64,000 nucleotides of DNA from Streptomyces sp. HmicA12 (GCF_000373565.1 NZ_KB891803.1:119150-183149); one strand, 5' to 3'. Shown: positions 26,019 through 38,296, counted from the first letter of the stretch. Translations and numbers: made by a program. Notes: generated by a model from the sequence alone, not told the origin.

Positions 26019-28451
26019 ATGGAGGACGACGAACTCAGGCGTCTCGTCGACAAGTTGAGCCTGGCGCAGAAGGTGCGGCTGCTCACCGGCGCCACCACCT
26101 GGCGGACCGCCGCGGAACCCGCGGTCGGGCTGCGCGAGATGGTGATCTCGGACGGCCCGTCCGGGGTGCGCGGCGAGGCGTGGGACGAACGGCGGACCTC
26201 CGCCCTGCTGCCCGCGGCCTCGGCCGTCGCCGCGATGTGGGACGACGACCTGACCGAACGGCTCGGCGTACTGCTCGCGCAGGAGGCCCGCGCCAAAGGC
26301 GTCCACGTGGTGCTCGGCCCGACCCTCAACCTGCACCGCTCACCGCTGGGCGGCCGGCACTTCGAGTGCTTCTCCGAGGACCCGGAACTGACCGGCCGCA
26401 CCGGTGCCGCGCTGATCCGCGGCATCCAGTCCCGCGGTGTCGCCGCGACGCCCAAGCACTACGTCGCGAACGACTCCGAGACCGACCGCCTGACCGTCGA
26501 CGTACGCGTGCCCGAACGAGCCCTGCACGAGGTGTACCTGTCCCCCTTCGAAGCGGCCGTCGAGGCGGGCGCCTGGGCCGTCATGTCCGCCTACAACAGC
26601 GTCGACGGAACGACCATGACGGCGAGTGCACTGCTCGCCGACCCGCTGAAGGAACGATGGGGGTTCGACGGCGTCGTGCTGTCGGACTGGGGCGCGGTAC
26701 GCACCACGGTCCCGTCGGCGCGCGCCGCGCAGGACCTCGCCATGCCGGGCCCCGAGGGCGCCTGGGGCACGGCACTGCTGCGCGCGGTCGAGTCCGGCGA
26801 CGTGCCCGAGACGGCCGTCGACGACAAGGTCCTGCGCCTGCTGCGCCTTGCCGAACGGGTCGGCGCACTGGGGGAGTCGGCGCCGGTCCGCCGCGAGCGG
26901 GACAGCCCCCGCCGCTCGCGCGCCCTGCTGCGCCGGGCCGTCGCCGCGGGGTCCGTGCTGCTCACCAACCGAGGGGTGCTGCCCGTGTCCGCCGACACCG
27001 TACGCACCGTCGCGGTGATCGGCGCCCACGCGGCGCGGCCCCGCCTGCAGGGCGGCGGCAGCGCGGGCGTCTTCCCCCTGCACACCGTCACCCCGCTGGA
27101 CGGCATCCGCAACGCGCTGCGCGGCACCACGAAGGTCACCTGCGCCCCGGGCCCCGCGGCCACCGAGCAGCCCTGGCCGCTGGACGCCGACCGGTGCGCC
27201 GACCCGCGCACCGGCGAGCCCGGACTGCTGTTGCGGATGCTCGACCGCGCGGGCCACGAGCTGTACGCCGAACACCGGCTCTCCGGGCGCCTGCTGGAGC
27301 CCGCGCTGGTGCCCGGAGCGCACACCGTCGAGCTCAGCGCGCTGCTGCGGCCCGCCGACGGCGGCGAGTGGACCTTCGGCGTCGGCGGCTTCGGGCACCT
27401 CGAACTGGTGGTGGACGGCAAGTCGCTGGTGGAGGGGGAGTATCCCAAGGAGACCGACGACCCGGCCGTCGTGCACGTCGGGCCCCCCTGCCGGCACGGC
27501 CGGGTCCACCTCGAACCGGGCCGCACGGTGGAGGTGGTGGCCCGCCGCACCCTGGCCCCCGACACCGGCCGCGCCACCCTGCTGACCGCCGCGCCGCCGC
27601 CCCCCGACCCGGCGACGGCCCTGGCCGACGCCGTCGAGGCCGCGCGGGCGGCGGACGTCGCCGTCGTCGTGGTCGGCACCACGGAGGGCAGCGAGTCCGA
27701 GGGACACGACCGCACCACGCTCGCCCTGCCCGGCCACCAGGACGCGCTGGTGGCCGCCGTCGCCGCCGCGCAGCCCCGCACCGTCGCCGTGGTCAACGCC
27801 GGGGGACCGGTCGAACTGCCCTGGCGGGACGAGGTCGGCGCCCTCCTGCTCACCTGGTTCCCCGGACAGGAGGCCGGCGCGGGCCTCGCGGACGTGCTCT
27901 TCGGACGGAGCGAGCCGGGCGGACGCCTCCCCACCACCTGGGCCGCGGCCCTGTCCGACGCGCCGGTGACCCGAACGCGTCCTGTCGACGGAGTGCTCGA
28001 GTACGGGGAAGGGGTGCACACGGGGCACCGCGCCTGGCTGCGGTCGGGCCGTGAGCCCGCCTACTGGTTCGGCCACGGACTCGGCTACACCACCTGGAGC
28101 TACGAGGGCGTCGAGGCGCCCCGGCGAGCGGGGCCCGACGGCTTCACGGTCCGCGTCACGGTACGCAACACCGGTACCCGGCCCGGCAGGGAAGTGGTCC
28201 AGGTCTACCTCTCCCGACCGGACTCGGCCGTCGAGCGCCCCGTGCGCTGGTTCGCCGGATACACCGCCGTGCGGGCCGAGCCGGGCGCCCGCGTCACCGT
28301 GGACGTGGCCGTGCCCGCGGGAGCACTGCGGTACTGGGCTCCGGACGAGCGGAACTGGCGTACCGAACCGGGGACTTACCAGGTGCGGGCCGGACGGTCG
28401 GCGGGAGACGTCCCGCTGTTCGCGGAGGTCGAGGTGGTGGCGATGGACTAG
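26019..28451 (+). CDS. GH3 beta-glucosidase
   Basis: An 810-residue GH3 enzyme without a signal peptide, so probably cytoplasmic. The N-terminal TIM barrel contains VISDGPSGVRG, the substrate-binding PKHYVANDSET (about 145-155) and the nucleophile Asp223 in GVVLSDWGA. The second alpha/beta domain contains VVVVGTTEGSESEGHDRTTLALPG, with the likely acid/base Glu near this loop. A PA14-like insertion occupies about residues 390-520, and a fibronectin-III-like domain closes the protein (VRVTVRNTGTRPGREVVQVYLS). GH3 enzymes of this layout release glucose from beta-linked oligosaccharides. It precedes the LacI regulator on the same strand and probably completes degradation of imported beta-glucan fragments. 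Confidence 0.93.
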   Translation: MEDDELRRLVDKLSLAQKVRLLTGATTWRTAAEPAVGLREMVISDGPSGVRGEAWDERRTSALLPAASAVAAMWDDDLTERLGVLLAQEARAKGVHVVLGPTLNLHRSPLGGRHFECFSEDPELTGRTGAALIRGIQSRGVAATPKHYVANDSETDRLTVDVRVPERALHEVYLSPFEAAVEAGAWAVMSAYNSVDGTTMTASALLADPLKERWGFDGVVLSDWGAVRTTVPSARAAQDLAMPGPEGAWGTALLRAVESGDVPETAVDDKVLRLLRLAERVGALGESAPVRRERDSPRRSRALLRRAVAAGSVLLTNRGVLPVSADTVRTVAVIGAHAARPRLQGGGSAGVFPLHTVTPLDGIRNALRGTTKVTCAPGPAATEQPWPLDADRCADPRTGEPGLLLRMLDRAGHELYAEHRLSGRLLEPALVPGAHTVELSALLRPADGGEWTFGVGGFGHLELVVDGKSLVEGEYPKETDDPAVVHVGPPCRHGRVHLEPGRTVEVVARRTLAPDTGRATLLTAAPPPPDPATALADAVEAARAADVAVVVVGTTEGSESEGHDRTTLALPGHQDALVAAVAAAQPRTVAVVNAGGPVELPWRDEVGALLLTWFPGQEAGAGLADVLFGRSEPGGRLPTTWAAALSDAPVTRTRPVDGVLEYGEGVHTGHRAWLRSGREPAYWFGHGLGYTTWSYEGVEAPRRAGPDGFTVRVTVRNTGTRPGREVVQVYLSRPDSAVERPVRWFAGYTAVRAEPGARVTVDVAVPAGALRYWAPDERNWRTEPGTYQVRAGRSAGDVPLFAEVEVVAMD

Positions 28452-28463
28452 CCCCCGAGTCCG

Positions 28464-28477
28464 GGAGAGCGCTCCAC
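28464..28477. promoter_or_regulatory. LacI-type operator, site 5 (upstream of LacI regulator)
   Basis: GGAGAGCGCTCCAC has the GAGCGCTC core and lies 33-46 bases before the LacI start codon, suggesting autoregulation. A TAGGGT hexamer at 28497-28502 could be the -10 of a leaderless transcript. Confidence 0.65.
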
Positions 28478-28509
28478 GAGCCAGCTGGTCGGCGGTTAGG
28501 GTGTCGGCC

Positions 28510-29550
28510 ATGAGCAAACACGTGCCGACCTTGGAGGACGTGGCGCGGGAGGCCGGCGTCTCCCGGGCCACGGTCTCCCGGGTCATCAACGGCGTACGCA
28601 ACGTGGACCCGAGCATCCAGGAAGTGGTCCGCAAGGCCGTCGAGCGGACGGGGTACACCCCCAACCAGGCCGCCCGCTCCCTGGTCACCCGACGGGCGCA
28701 GACCATCGCCCTGGTGGTGTCCGGCGCCGGTGACGAGGGCGACGACGAGCAGAACGCCTTCACGGCACGCGTGTTCGCCGACCCGTTCTTCGGGCGCGTG
28801 GTGACCGGCGTGGTCGGATTCCTGCGGCCGCGCTCGATGCATCCGGTGCTGATGTTCGCCGACTCCGACGGCGCACGCCGTCAGGTCGTCGACTACGTGC
28901 GCCAGGGCAGCGCCGACGGCGCCCTCGTCGTGTCCACGCACGCCGAGGACCCGCTGCCGGCGCAGCTCGCGGCCGAGCGGCTGCCGGCGGTGTGCTTCGC
29001 GCGGCCCGCCGTCCCCGCGCCGATCAGCTACGTCGACCTGGCCCACCGGGACGGCGGCCTGCTCGCCGCTCGGCACCTCCTGGAGCGCGGCTGCCGCAGG
29101 CCCGCCACGGTCTCCGGGCCGCTCGACGTCCCCGCGGGGCAGGAGCGGCTCGCCGGGTTCCGGGACGGCATGGAGCGCGGCGGTGTCCCGTACGTACCGA
29201 TAGCGGAGGGCGGATTCACCCTGGCCAGTGGGGTCGCGGCGATGGAGCGGCTGCTCGCCGAACACCCCGACATCGACGGCGTGTTCGCCGCCAACGACCT
29301 CATGGCGCAGGGCGTCTGCCGGGTCCTGCGCGAACTGGGCCGACGGGTGCCGCAGGATGTCGCCGTCGTCGGGTTCGACGACTCCAGCGCCGCGATCACC
29401 TGTCAGCCCCCGCTGACCACCGTGCGCCAGCCGGTGGAGGAGATGGCCGCGGCCATGGCCGAGCTGCTGCACGAGTTCGTGCAGGGGGAGCGCACGGAGC
29501 CCACGGCGCGGATCTTCGACCCCGAGCTGGTGGTGCGCGAGTCCGCGTAG
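28510..29550 (+). CDS. LacI-family repressor, probable regulator of the beta-glucan genes
   Basis: A 346-residue LacI/GalR regulator. The helix-turn-helix is PTLEDVAREAGVSRATVSRVIN (about residues 6-27), the hinge helix ends in NQAARSLVTRR, and the effector domain contains FADPFFGRVVTG, AANDLMAQGVCRVLRELG and VVGFDDSSAA. It differs clearly from the two LacI paralogues at the left end. One GAGCGCTC site precedes it, and four more lie before the GH55, GH16 and DUF1996 genes, making it the best local candidate for their repressor. CebR, whose box TGGGAGCGCTCCCA overlaps this motif, could also contribute. The inducer is likely a short beta-glucan oligosaccharide, by inference. Confidence 0.92.
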   Translation: MSKHVPTLEDVAREAGVSRATVSRVINGVRNVDPSIQEVVRKAVERTGYTPNQAARSLVTRRAQTIALVVSGAGDEGDDEQNAFTARVFADPFFGRVVTGVVGFLRPRSMHPVLMFADSDGARRQVVDYVRQGSADGALVVSTHAEDPLPAQLAAERLPAVCFARPAVPAPISYVDLAHRDGGLLAARHLLERGCRRPATVSGPLDVPAGQERLAGFRDGMERGGVPYVPIAEGGFTLASGVAAMERLLAEHPDIDGVFAANDLMAQGVCRVLRELGRRVPQDVAVVGFDDSSAAITCQPPLTTVRQPVEEMAAAMAELLHEFVQGERTEPTARIFDPELVVRESA

Positions 29551-29570
29551 GAGCCTGCCGCTGCCCGCCG

Positions 29571-30863
29571 TCAGTGCAGCGCCCGGTCCTTCAACGCGCC
29601 GTGCCATGCCGGGAGTTCGGCCTCGCGCGGGGGCTCGGGCGGCCGTCCGCCACGCGCGAAGAACGCCGCCAGCGGCAGCGTCGCCGCGCCCACGCTGACC
29701 GCGTCGGGCCCGAGCCTGCCCAGTTCGACGGTGACGCGTGAGGCGGGGTAGGACAGCGCGTACGTCGGCAGATGGCGGCGCACCGAGTCCAGGAACCGCT
29801 CTCCCAGCTGGAGTCCGGCCCAGCCGCCGACCAGGATGCGCTCCGGCTGGAAGAGGTTCACGAGGTCGGACAGGCCCGCGCCGAGGTACTCGGCCGTCTC
29901 CTCGATGATGGCGAGCGCCGTCGGGTCGGGCTCCCGGCCCGGCTCGCGCGGATGCGCGGCGTCCATCATCGCGGCCAGCGCCGTCTCCTCGTCGGCCCCG
30001 AGCGGCGGCTCGCCTCCCGCCTCCCGCCAGCGGTCCAGCAGCGCCTCGGCGCCCGCGTACGCCTCCAGACAGCCCAGGGCGCCGCACCGGCAGCGGCGTC
30101 CCCGGACCCGTACCGTCAGATGCCCCCACTCGACGGCCCGCACCTGCGCCGCGTCGCCCTGCACCACGCACGCGCCGACACCCGACCCGAAGAGCACCAC
30201 CACCGCGTTCTGCGTGCCCCGGCCCGCGCCGAACCACATCTCGGCCTGGCCGAGCGTCCGGGCGCCGTTGTCGATGAAGTAGCCCACCTCGGGCGGCAGT
30301 TGGCAGGCACGGCGCAGCACGGACTCCAGCGGCACCGCGCTCCATCCGACCGTCTGCCCGTGCACCACCGCGCCGTCGGCGGTGTGCGCGACGATGCCGG
30401 GCACGCCGATGCCGACGCCGAGCAGTGCGCCGGGGGCCGCCCGTCCGGCGTCGAGGACCTCGCGCACCGCGGACGCGATGAGCTCGCCGACACCCTCGAC
30501 AGGATGCCCTTTGAGGTCCAACGGCCGCTCCGCGCGCGCCAGTTCGGCCAGCGACAGGTCGAGCAGCTCCACCCGGATGCGGGTCTCGCCGACATCGACG
30601 CCGATCAACTGGCCGTATCCGGGCACGATCCGCAGCAGCGTACGGGGTCTGCCGCCCTCGGACTCGACGCTGCCGGCCTCCTCCACCAGGCCGTCCGCCG
30701 CGAGCTCCGCCACGACATTGCTGATGGATCCTGAACTCAGGCCGATCGCCGGGCCCAGCTCGTTCCGGCTCATCGGGCCGTTGAAATACAACTGTTGCAA
30801 TAGGGCGGCCCGATTCTCCCTTCGCAGGTCGTGCACTGTCCGCCCACCGCGCCGCCCGGCCAT
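29571..30863 (-). CDS. ROK-family transcriptional regulator
   Basis: A 430-residue ROK repressor. The N-terminal winged helix-turn-helix is MSRNELGPAIGLSSGSISNVVAELAADGLVEE (about 30-62). The sugar-kinase-like domain has the nucleotide-region strand IGVDVGETRIRVELLDL and the ROK zinc site CRCGALGCLEAYAG. The family motif ExGH appears as EWGHLTV, with Trp where Ile is common. The ATG has AAGGGG upstream. It is divergent from the ABC sugar importer genes, and a 25-base palindrome lies in the shared region at the importer promoter. ROK repressors commonly control sugar uptake; the inducer here is probably a disaccharide used by the GH1 enzyme downstream. Confidence 0.93.
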   Translation of the reverse strand: MAGRRGGRTVHDLRRENRAALLQQLYFNGPMSRNELGPAIGLSSGSISNVVAELAADGLVEEAGSVESEGGRPRTLLRIVPGYGQLIGVDVGETRIRVELLDLSLAELARAERPLDLKGHPVEGVGELIASAVREVLDAGRAAPGALLGVGIGVPGIVAHTADGAVVHGQTVGWSAVPLESVLRRACQLPPEVGYFIDNGARTLGQAEMWFGAGRGTQNAVVVLFGSGVGACVVQGDAAQVRAVEWGHLTVRVRGRRCRCGALGCLEAYAGAEALLDRWREAGGEPPLGADEETALAAMMDAAHPREPGREPDPTALAIIEETAEYLGAGLSDLVNLFQPERILVGGWAGLQLGERFLDSVRRHLPTYALSYPASRVTVELGRLGPDAVSVGAATLPLAAFFARGGRPPEPPREAELPAWHGALKDRALH

Positions 30864-30912
30864 GTGACCCCTTCCGGCCTTGTCTGACTCGAAGTTGTTA
30901 GCGCCAACCCTC

Positions 30913-30941
30913 TTGACGGTACCTTCTCGTGCGGTTTAACT
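30913..30941 (+). promoter_or_regulatory. Promoter of the sugar-importer operon
   Basis: TTGACG at 30913-30918, a 17-base spacer and TTAACT at 30936-30941 form a reasonable vegetative promoter. The -10 element touches the palindrome at 30940-30964. Confidence 0.55.
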
Positions 30942-30964
30942 CACGTCCTAAATTAAGTCGTGAG
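30940..30964. promoter_or_regulatory. Palindromic operator of the sugar-importer operon
   Basis: The arms CTCACG and CGTGAG flank an AT-rich core TCCTAAATTAAGT. Ten of twelve base pairs are symmetrical about 30952. It covers the predicted transcription start. The AT-rich core in a GC-rich genome and the divergent ROK gene make it a good ROK operator. A second imperfect repeat, GTTAGCGCCAAC (30897-30908), lies closer to the ROK gene and may serve autoregulation. Confidence 0.65.
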
Positions 30965-31078
30965 GGTCTTCAAGAGTTGAAGTTGGGGACCGGCTCGCCG
31001 CAGCCGGCCGCACACCCCCACCTTCTGACCACCTCCTTCCCCTCGGCGACTTTCCTCCGGAAAGGGACACCTGGAGCC

Positions 31079-32395
31079 ATGAGCAGAATCCGAGCCACCG
31101 CCATCGGGGCCGTCACCGTGTCGCTCGCCCTCGCCGCGACCGCCTGTGGCGGCGGCTCTTCCACGGGGGGCGGGTCCAACGACTCGCCGAAGACCCTGAC
31201 GTACTGGGCGTCGAACCAGGGTGCGAGCATCCAGGTCGACAAGAAGGTCCTCCAGCCGGAGCTCGACAAGTTCGAGAAGAAGACCGGCATCAAGGTCAAG
31301 CTCGAGGTCGTCCCCTGGTCGGATCTGCTCAACCGGATCATGGCGGCCACCACGTCGGGCCAGGGCCCCGACGTCCTGAACATCGGCAACACCTGGAGCG
31401 CCTCGCTGCAGGCGACCGGCGCGCTCCAGCCCTGGGACGCCAAGCAGTTCGACAAGATCGGCGGCAAGGACCGCTTCGTCGAGTCCGCGATCGGCTCGGC
31501 CGGCGCCGAGGGCAAGGACCCGGCCGCGGTCCCGCTGTACTCGATGTCGTACGCGCTCTACTACAACAAGAAGATGTTCAAGGACGCGGGGATCACCAAG
31601 CCTCCGGCGACCTGGGACGAGCTGGTCGCCGACGGCAAGAAGATATCCAAGGGCGGCAAGTGGGGCCTGGGCGCCGAGGGCTCCAACCTGTCCAACAACA
31701 TCCACCAGATCTTCGTGATGGCCAAGCAGCGCGGCGCCGACTGGTTCACCGCCGACGGCAAGCCGGACTTCACCTCCGACGGCGCGGTCGCGGCCGTGAA
31801 GCAGTACGTCGACATGATGGCCACGTCGAAGATCATCGCTCCCGGTAACGCCGAGTACGCGCAGAACCAGTCCCTGAGCGACTTCTCCAAGAACAAGACC
31901 GCCATGATCCTGTGGCAGGCGGCGTCCTCGACGTTCGAGTCGCAGGGCATGAGCGAGGACGACTTCGGCGTGGCGCCCGCGCCCGTCATGTCCGGCACGC
32001 CCGGCCCGGGCCAGAACACCAACTCGATGGTGGCGGGCATCAACATCGCCATCTTCAAGAACACCAAGAACCTGGACGGCGCGTCCAAGTTCGTGAAGTT
32101 CATGACCAGCGACGAAGAGTCGAAGCTGCTCAACAAGACCTACGGGTCCATCCCGCCGGTCAAGGCCGCCCAGGAGGACGCCGCCTTCGACGGCCCCGCC
32201 ACCTCGGTCCTGAAGAAGACCCTCGCCACCAGCGCGGCCCCGCTGCCGCAGGTTCCCGACGAGTCCCAGTTCGAGACGGCGGTCGGCACCGCCGTGAAGG
32301 AGCTGTTCGCCGACGCCGCCGCAGGCAAGGCGGTCACCACCGAGTCCGTGAAGGCCGCGCTGACCAAGGCGCAGCAGTCGATGCCGAACAAGTGA
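31079..32395 (+). CDS. ABC sugar importer, substrate-binding lipoprotein
   Basis: A 438-residue extracellular solute-binding protein (family 1, CUT1 class). The N-terminus is a lipoprotein signal with the acylated cysteine in SLALAATACGGGS (residue about 23). The mature protein has TLTYWASNQGASIQ, KLEVVPWSDLLNRIMAATTSGQGPDVLNIG and a long C-terminal lobe typical of sugar-binding proteins. The ATG follows the CTGGAG segment. It heads an operon with two permease genes and a GH1 beta-glucosidase, so the ligand is probably a beta-glucoside oligosaccharide. Repression by the divergent ROK protein is inferred from the palindrome at its promoter. Confidence 0.92.
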   Translation: MSRIRATAIGAVTVSLALAATACGGGSSTGGGSNDSPKTLTYWASNQGASIQVDKKVLQPELDKFEKKTGIKVKLEVVPWSDLLNRIMAATTSGQGPDVLNIGNTWSASLQATGALQPWDAKQFDKIGGKDRFVESAIGSAGAEGKDPAAVPLYSMSYALYYNKKMFKDAGITKPPATWDELVADGKKISKGGKWGLGAEGSNLSNNIHQIFVMAKQRGADWFTADGKPDFTSDGAVAAVKQYVDMMATSKIIAPGNAEYAQNQSLSDFSKNKTAMILWQAASSTFESQGMSEDDFGVAPAPVMSGTPGPGQNTNSMVAGINIAIFKNTKNLDGASKFVKFMTSDEESKLLNKTYGSIPPVKAAQEDAAFDGPATSVLKKTLATSAAPLPQVPDESQFETAVGTAVKELFADAAAGKAVTTESVKAALTKAQQSMPNK

Positions 32396-32409
32396 GCACG
32401 GAGACACGG

Positions 32410-33417
32410 ATGACCACGACCGCCACCTCCCCCGCACCGGCGGGGGAGGGGCGGGCCGTCGGCAAGAACTCCCCCGGGGCGGCGAGCGGTCAGGGCCGCC
32501 GCCCCGGGCGGATCCGCCGGATCGGCCTGCCCTATCTGCTGCTCCTGCCCGCGCTCGTCCTCGAACTGCTCGTGCACCTCGTGCCCATGGTCATGGGCAT
32601 CGTCATGAGCTTCCGGGAGCTCACCCAGTTCTTCATCAGGGACTGGACCACCGCTCCCTGGGCCGGCTTCGACAACTTCAAGATCGCCGTCGACTTCGAC
32701 GCCCCCGTCGGCCAGGCCCTGCTCCACTCCTTCTTCGTCACCTGCCTGTTCACCGTGCTCTCCGTCGGCCTGTGCTGGGCCATCGGCACGGCCGCCGCGG
32801 TCTTCATGCAGGAGACGTTCAAGGGCCGCGGCATCCTGCGCGCCCTGTTCCTGATCCCGTACGCGCTGCCCGTCTACGCCGCCGTGATCACCTGGGTCTT
32901 CATGTTCCAGCACGACAACGGCCTGGTGAACCACGTCCTGCACGACCAGCTCGGCCTCACCGACAAGCCCTCGTTCTGGCTGATCGGAGACAACAGCTTC
33001 TACGCCCTGCTCACCGTCTCCGTGTGGAAGGGCTGGCCGTTCGCCTTCCTCATCGTGATGGCCGGACTGCAGAACATCCCCAAGGAGATGTACGAGGCCG
33101 CCGCCCTCGACGGCGCCGGTCTGTGGCAGCAGCTGCGCCGCATCACGCTGCCGTCGCTGCGCCCGGTCAACCAGGTCCTCGTCCTCGTCCTGTTCCTGTG
33201 GACGTTCAACGACTTCAACACGCCCTACGTCATGTTCGGCAAGGCGGCGCCCGAGGCGGCGGACATCATCTCGGTGCACATCTATCAATCGTCGTTCGTC
33301 ACCTGGAACTTCGGCACCGGATCCGCCATGTCCGTCCTCCTGCTGCTGTTCCTGCTCGTCGTGACGGGCGTGTACCTGGCGCTCACCTCACGCGGAAGGA
33401 AGACCGCCGATGTCTGA
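32410..33417 (+). CDS. ABC sugar importer, permease subunit (MalF-like)
   Basis: A 335-residue inner-membrane permease with six predicted helices after a basic N-terminal tail. The cytoplasmic EAA loop that contacts the ATPase is present as EMYEAAALDGAGLWQQLRRITLPSLRP. The ATG has GGAGA six bases upstream; an alternative GTG overlaps the stop of the binding-protein gene. Its last bases overlap the next permease gene by eight bases, indicating translational coupling. It pairs with the following gene to form the channel. Confidence 0.92.
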   Translation: MTTTATSPAPAGEGRAVGKNSPGAASGQGRRPGRIRRIGLPYLLLLPALVLELLVHLVPMVMGIVMSFRELTQFFIRDWTTAPWAGFDNFKIAVDFDAPVGQALLHSFFVTCLFTVLSVGLCWAIGTAAAVFMQETFKGRGILRALFLIPYALPVYAAVITWVFMFQHDNGLVNHVLHDQLGLTDKPSFWLIGDNSFYALLTVSVWKGWPFAFLIVMAGLQNIPKEMYEAAALDGAGLWQQLRRITLPSLRPVNQVLVLVLFLWTFNDFNTPYVMFGKAAPEAADIISVHIYQSSFVTWNFGTGSAMSVLLLLFLLVVTGVYLALTSRGRKTADV

Positions 33418-34306
33418 CACCCTCGTGGACACCAAGGTGACCACCTCCGCGCGGCACCGCTCGCCGATGGCGGCGCCCCGGTCCTTCCTGTGGACCCGCC
33501 GCATCTTCCTGACCCTGCTGACCGGCTTCGTCCTGCTGCCCGTGTTCGTCATGGTCTCCAGCTCGCTCAAGCCGCTCCAGGACGTCCAGGGCGAGTTCCA
33601 CTGGATCCCGAGCGGGCTGACGATCCGCCCGTACATCGACATCTGGACGACGATCCCGCTCGCCAAGTACTTCGCGAACTCCCTGATCGTGGCAGGTGCC
33701 GCGACCGCCTGCTCGGTGATCGTCGCGGTCTTCGCCGCGTACGCGGTCAGCCGCTACCGCTTCAAGGGCAAGCGCGTGTTCACGGTGACCGTGCTGTCGA
33801 CGCAGATGTTCCCGGGCATCCTCTTCCTGCTGCCCCTCTTCCTCATCTACGTCAACATCGGCAACGCCACCGGCATCGCCCTGTTCGGCTCGCGCGGCGG
33901 ACTGATCCTCACCTACATGACGTTCACGCTGCCGTTCTCGATCTGGATGCTCATCGGCTACTTCGAGTCCGTGCCGCGCGACCTGGACGAGGCCGCCCTC
34001 GTCGACGGCTGCGGCCCGATCGGCGCGCTGTTCCGGATCATCGTGCCGGCCGCGATCCCCGGCATCGTCGCGGTCGCCGTCTACGCGTTCATGACCGCCT
34101 GGGGAGAAGTGCTCTTCGCCTCCGTCATGACCAACGAGGACACCCGCACCCTCTCGGTCGGACTCGGCGCGTACGCCAACCTCAACGACGTGTACTGGAA
34201 CCAGATCATGGCCGCCTCGCTCGTCGTCAGCGTGCCCGTCGTCGCCGGCTTCCTCCTGCTGCAGCGCTATCTCGTCACCGGCCTCACCGCCGGTGCCGTC
34301 AAGTGA
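33410..34306 (+). CDS. ABC sugar importer, permease subunit (MalG-like)
   Basis: A 298-residue membrane permease of the CUT1 class with six predicted helices. The EAA loop reads [31 protein letters not shown]. Together with the preceding permease and the lipoprotein it forms an importer that lacks an ATPase gene in this operon. In streptomycetes a shared ATPase, MsiK, energises several CUT1 sugar transporters, and that is the likely arrangement here. The GH1 gene follows 41 bases later. Confidence 0.92.
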   Translation: MSDTLVDTKVTTSARHRSPMAAPRSFLWTRRIFLTLLTGFVLLPVFVMVSSSLKPLQDVQGEFHWIPSGLTIRPYIDIWTTIPLAKYFANSLIVAGAATACSVIVAVFAAYAVSRYRFKGKRVFTVTVLSTQMFPGILFLLPLFLIYVNIGNATGIALFGSRGGLILTYMTFTLPFSIWMLIGYFESVPRDLDEAALVDGCGPIGALFRIIVPAAIPGIVAVAVYAFMTAWGEVLFASVMTNEDTRTLSVGLGAYANLNDVYWNQIMAASLVVSVPVVAGFLLLQRYLVTGLTAGAVK

Positions 34307-34347
34307 CCAACCCCCCTACTGCACAACGTACTTGTGAAAGGAACCTT

Positions 34348-35712
34348 GTGTCCGAGCCCCTAGACCTCGCCGCCTTCCCGAACGACTTCCTGTGGGGCAC
34401 GGCCACCGCCGCGTACCAGATCGAAGGAGCCGTCGCCGAGGACGGCCGCGCGCCCTCGATCTGGGACACGTTCTCGCACACCCCGGGCAAGGTCGACAAC
34501 GGTGACACCGGTGACGTGGCCTGCGACCACTACCACCGCTGGCGCGAGGACTTCGACCTGATCAAGCGCCTCGGCGCCAACGCCTACCGGTTCTCCGTCG
34601 CCTGGCCGCGCATCGTGCCCGGCGGTGACGGCCCGGTCAACGCCAAGGGCCTCGACTTCTACGACCGCCTGACCGACGCGCTGCTCGCCGACGGCATCAC
34701 GCCGATGGTCACCCTCTACCACTGGGACCTGCCGCAGGCGCTCCAGGACCGCGGCGGCTGGCCGGCGCGCGAGACCGCGCTGGCCTTCGGTGAGTACGCG
34801 TCCGTCGTCGCGGAGCGGCTCGGTGACCGCGTGAAGCACTGGACGCCGCTCAACGAGCCGCTGTGCTCGGCGTGGATCGGCCACCTCGAGGGCAAGATGG
34901 CGCCGGGCCTGTCCGACCTGAACGCCGCCGTCCCCGCCTCGTACCACCTGCTGCTCGGTCACGGGCTCGCCACGCAGGCCATCCGGGCCGCCGTGCCCGA
35001 CGCCGAGGTCGGCATCGTCCTCAACCTCGCCCAGGTCGACCCCGCGACGGACCGCCCCGAGGACGTCGCCGCCGCCCGCCGCATGGACGGCCACGCCAAC
35101 CGCTGGTGGCTCGACCCGGTGCACGGCCGCGGCTTCCCCGAGGACATGAAGGAGGTCTACGGCGTCGAACTCCCCGAGCAGCCGGGCGACCTGGAGACGA
35201 TCGCCGCGCCGCTGGACTGGCTGGGCCTGAACTACTACTTCCCCTCGGCCATCGCCGATCACCCGGCGGGCCCCGCTCCGTACGCGGACTCCGTGCGCCG
35301 CCTCGGCGTGCCGCGCACCGGCATGGACTGGGAGGTCGACGCGAACGGCATCGAGTCGCTGCTGCTGCGCCTCACCGAGGAGTACGGCGCGCGGAAGCTG
35401 TACATCACCGAGAACGGCTCCGCGTACCCGGACGTCGTGCGCCCCGACGGCACCGTCGACGACCCCGAGCGCGAGCAGTACCTCGTGGACCACGTCGCCG
35501 CGTGCGCCCGCGCCGTGCGCAAGGGCGCCCCGCTCGCCGGGTACTTCGCCTGGTCGCTGCTCGACAACTTCGAGTGGGCGTACGGCTACGACAAGCGGTT
35601 CGGCCTGGTGCACGTCGACTACCAGACACAGGTGCGCACCATCAAGGGCAGCGGCCACCGCTACGCGGACATCGTGCGCCGGCACGGGGCGCGGGTGCGG
35701 CGCGCCGCCTGA
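34348..35712 (+). CDS. GH1 beta-glucosidase
   Basis: A 454-residue cytoplasmic GH1 enzyme. The N-terminal GH1 signature is [15 protein letters not shown]. The acid/base is Glu170 in TPLNEPLC and the nucleophile Glu355 in YITENGSAY. The aglycone-site region [16 protein letters not shown] is intact near the C-terminus. The GTG at 34348 has AAAGGA upstream. It is the last gene of the sugar-import operon and would hydrolyse the imported beta-linked di- or oligosaccharide to glucose, a layout similar to cebEFG-bglC except that a ROK gene replaces CebR. A strong hairpin follows. Confidence 0.95.
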   Translation: MSEPLDLAAFPNDFLWGTATAAYQIEGAVAEDGRAPSIWDTFSHTPGKVDNGDTGDVACDHYHRWREDFDLIKRLGANAYRFSVAWPRIVPGGDGPVNAKGLDFYDRLTDALLADGITPMVTLYHWDLPQALQDRGGWPARETALAFGEYASVVAERLGDRVKHWTPLNEPLCSAWIGHLEGKMAPGLSDLNAAVPASYHLLLGHGLATQAIRAAVPDAEVGIVLNLAQVDPATDRPEDVAAARRMDGHANRWWLDPVHGRGFPEDMKEVYGVELPEQPGDLETIAAPLDWLGLNYYFPSAIADHPAGPAPYADSVRRLGVPRTGMDWEVDANGIESLLLRLTEEYGARKLYITENGSAYPDVVRPDGTVDDPEREQYLVDHVAACARAVRKGAPLAGYFAWSLLDNFEWAYGYDKRFGLVHVDYQTQVRTIKGSGHRYADIVRRHGARVRRAA

Positions 35713-35717
35713 GAACG

Positions 35718-35759
35718 CCGTCCCGGTGGGGTCGTCCGGAAGCGGCCCCACCGGGACGG
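35718..35759 (+). terminator. Hairpin terminator after the GH1 operon
   Basis: A perfect 14-base stem (CCGTCCCGGTGGGG with its complement) and a 14-base loop lie between the convergent GH1 and CstR-like genes and can serve both. Confidence 0.82.
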
Positions 35760-35776
35760 TCTCGCCTGTACGGAGG

Positions 35777-38267
<2,491 letters not shown>

Positions 38268-38296
38268 GAGAACCTCCTGGTGCCACTTGCGACTCT

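Noticed and set aside
22917..26336. Long minus-strand frame of over 1100 codons opposite the DUF1996, TIM-barrel and GH3 genes
   Set aside because: It is antisense to genes with clear signal peptides and catalytic motifs, has no family motif of its own, and arises from GC-rich third-position bias.
24983..28054. Plus-strand frame of about 1000 codons overlapping the TIM-barrel and GH3 genes
   Set aside because: Arg/Pro-rich out-of-frame translation of two well-supported genes; crosses their stop and start signals.
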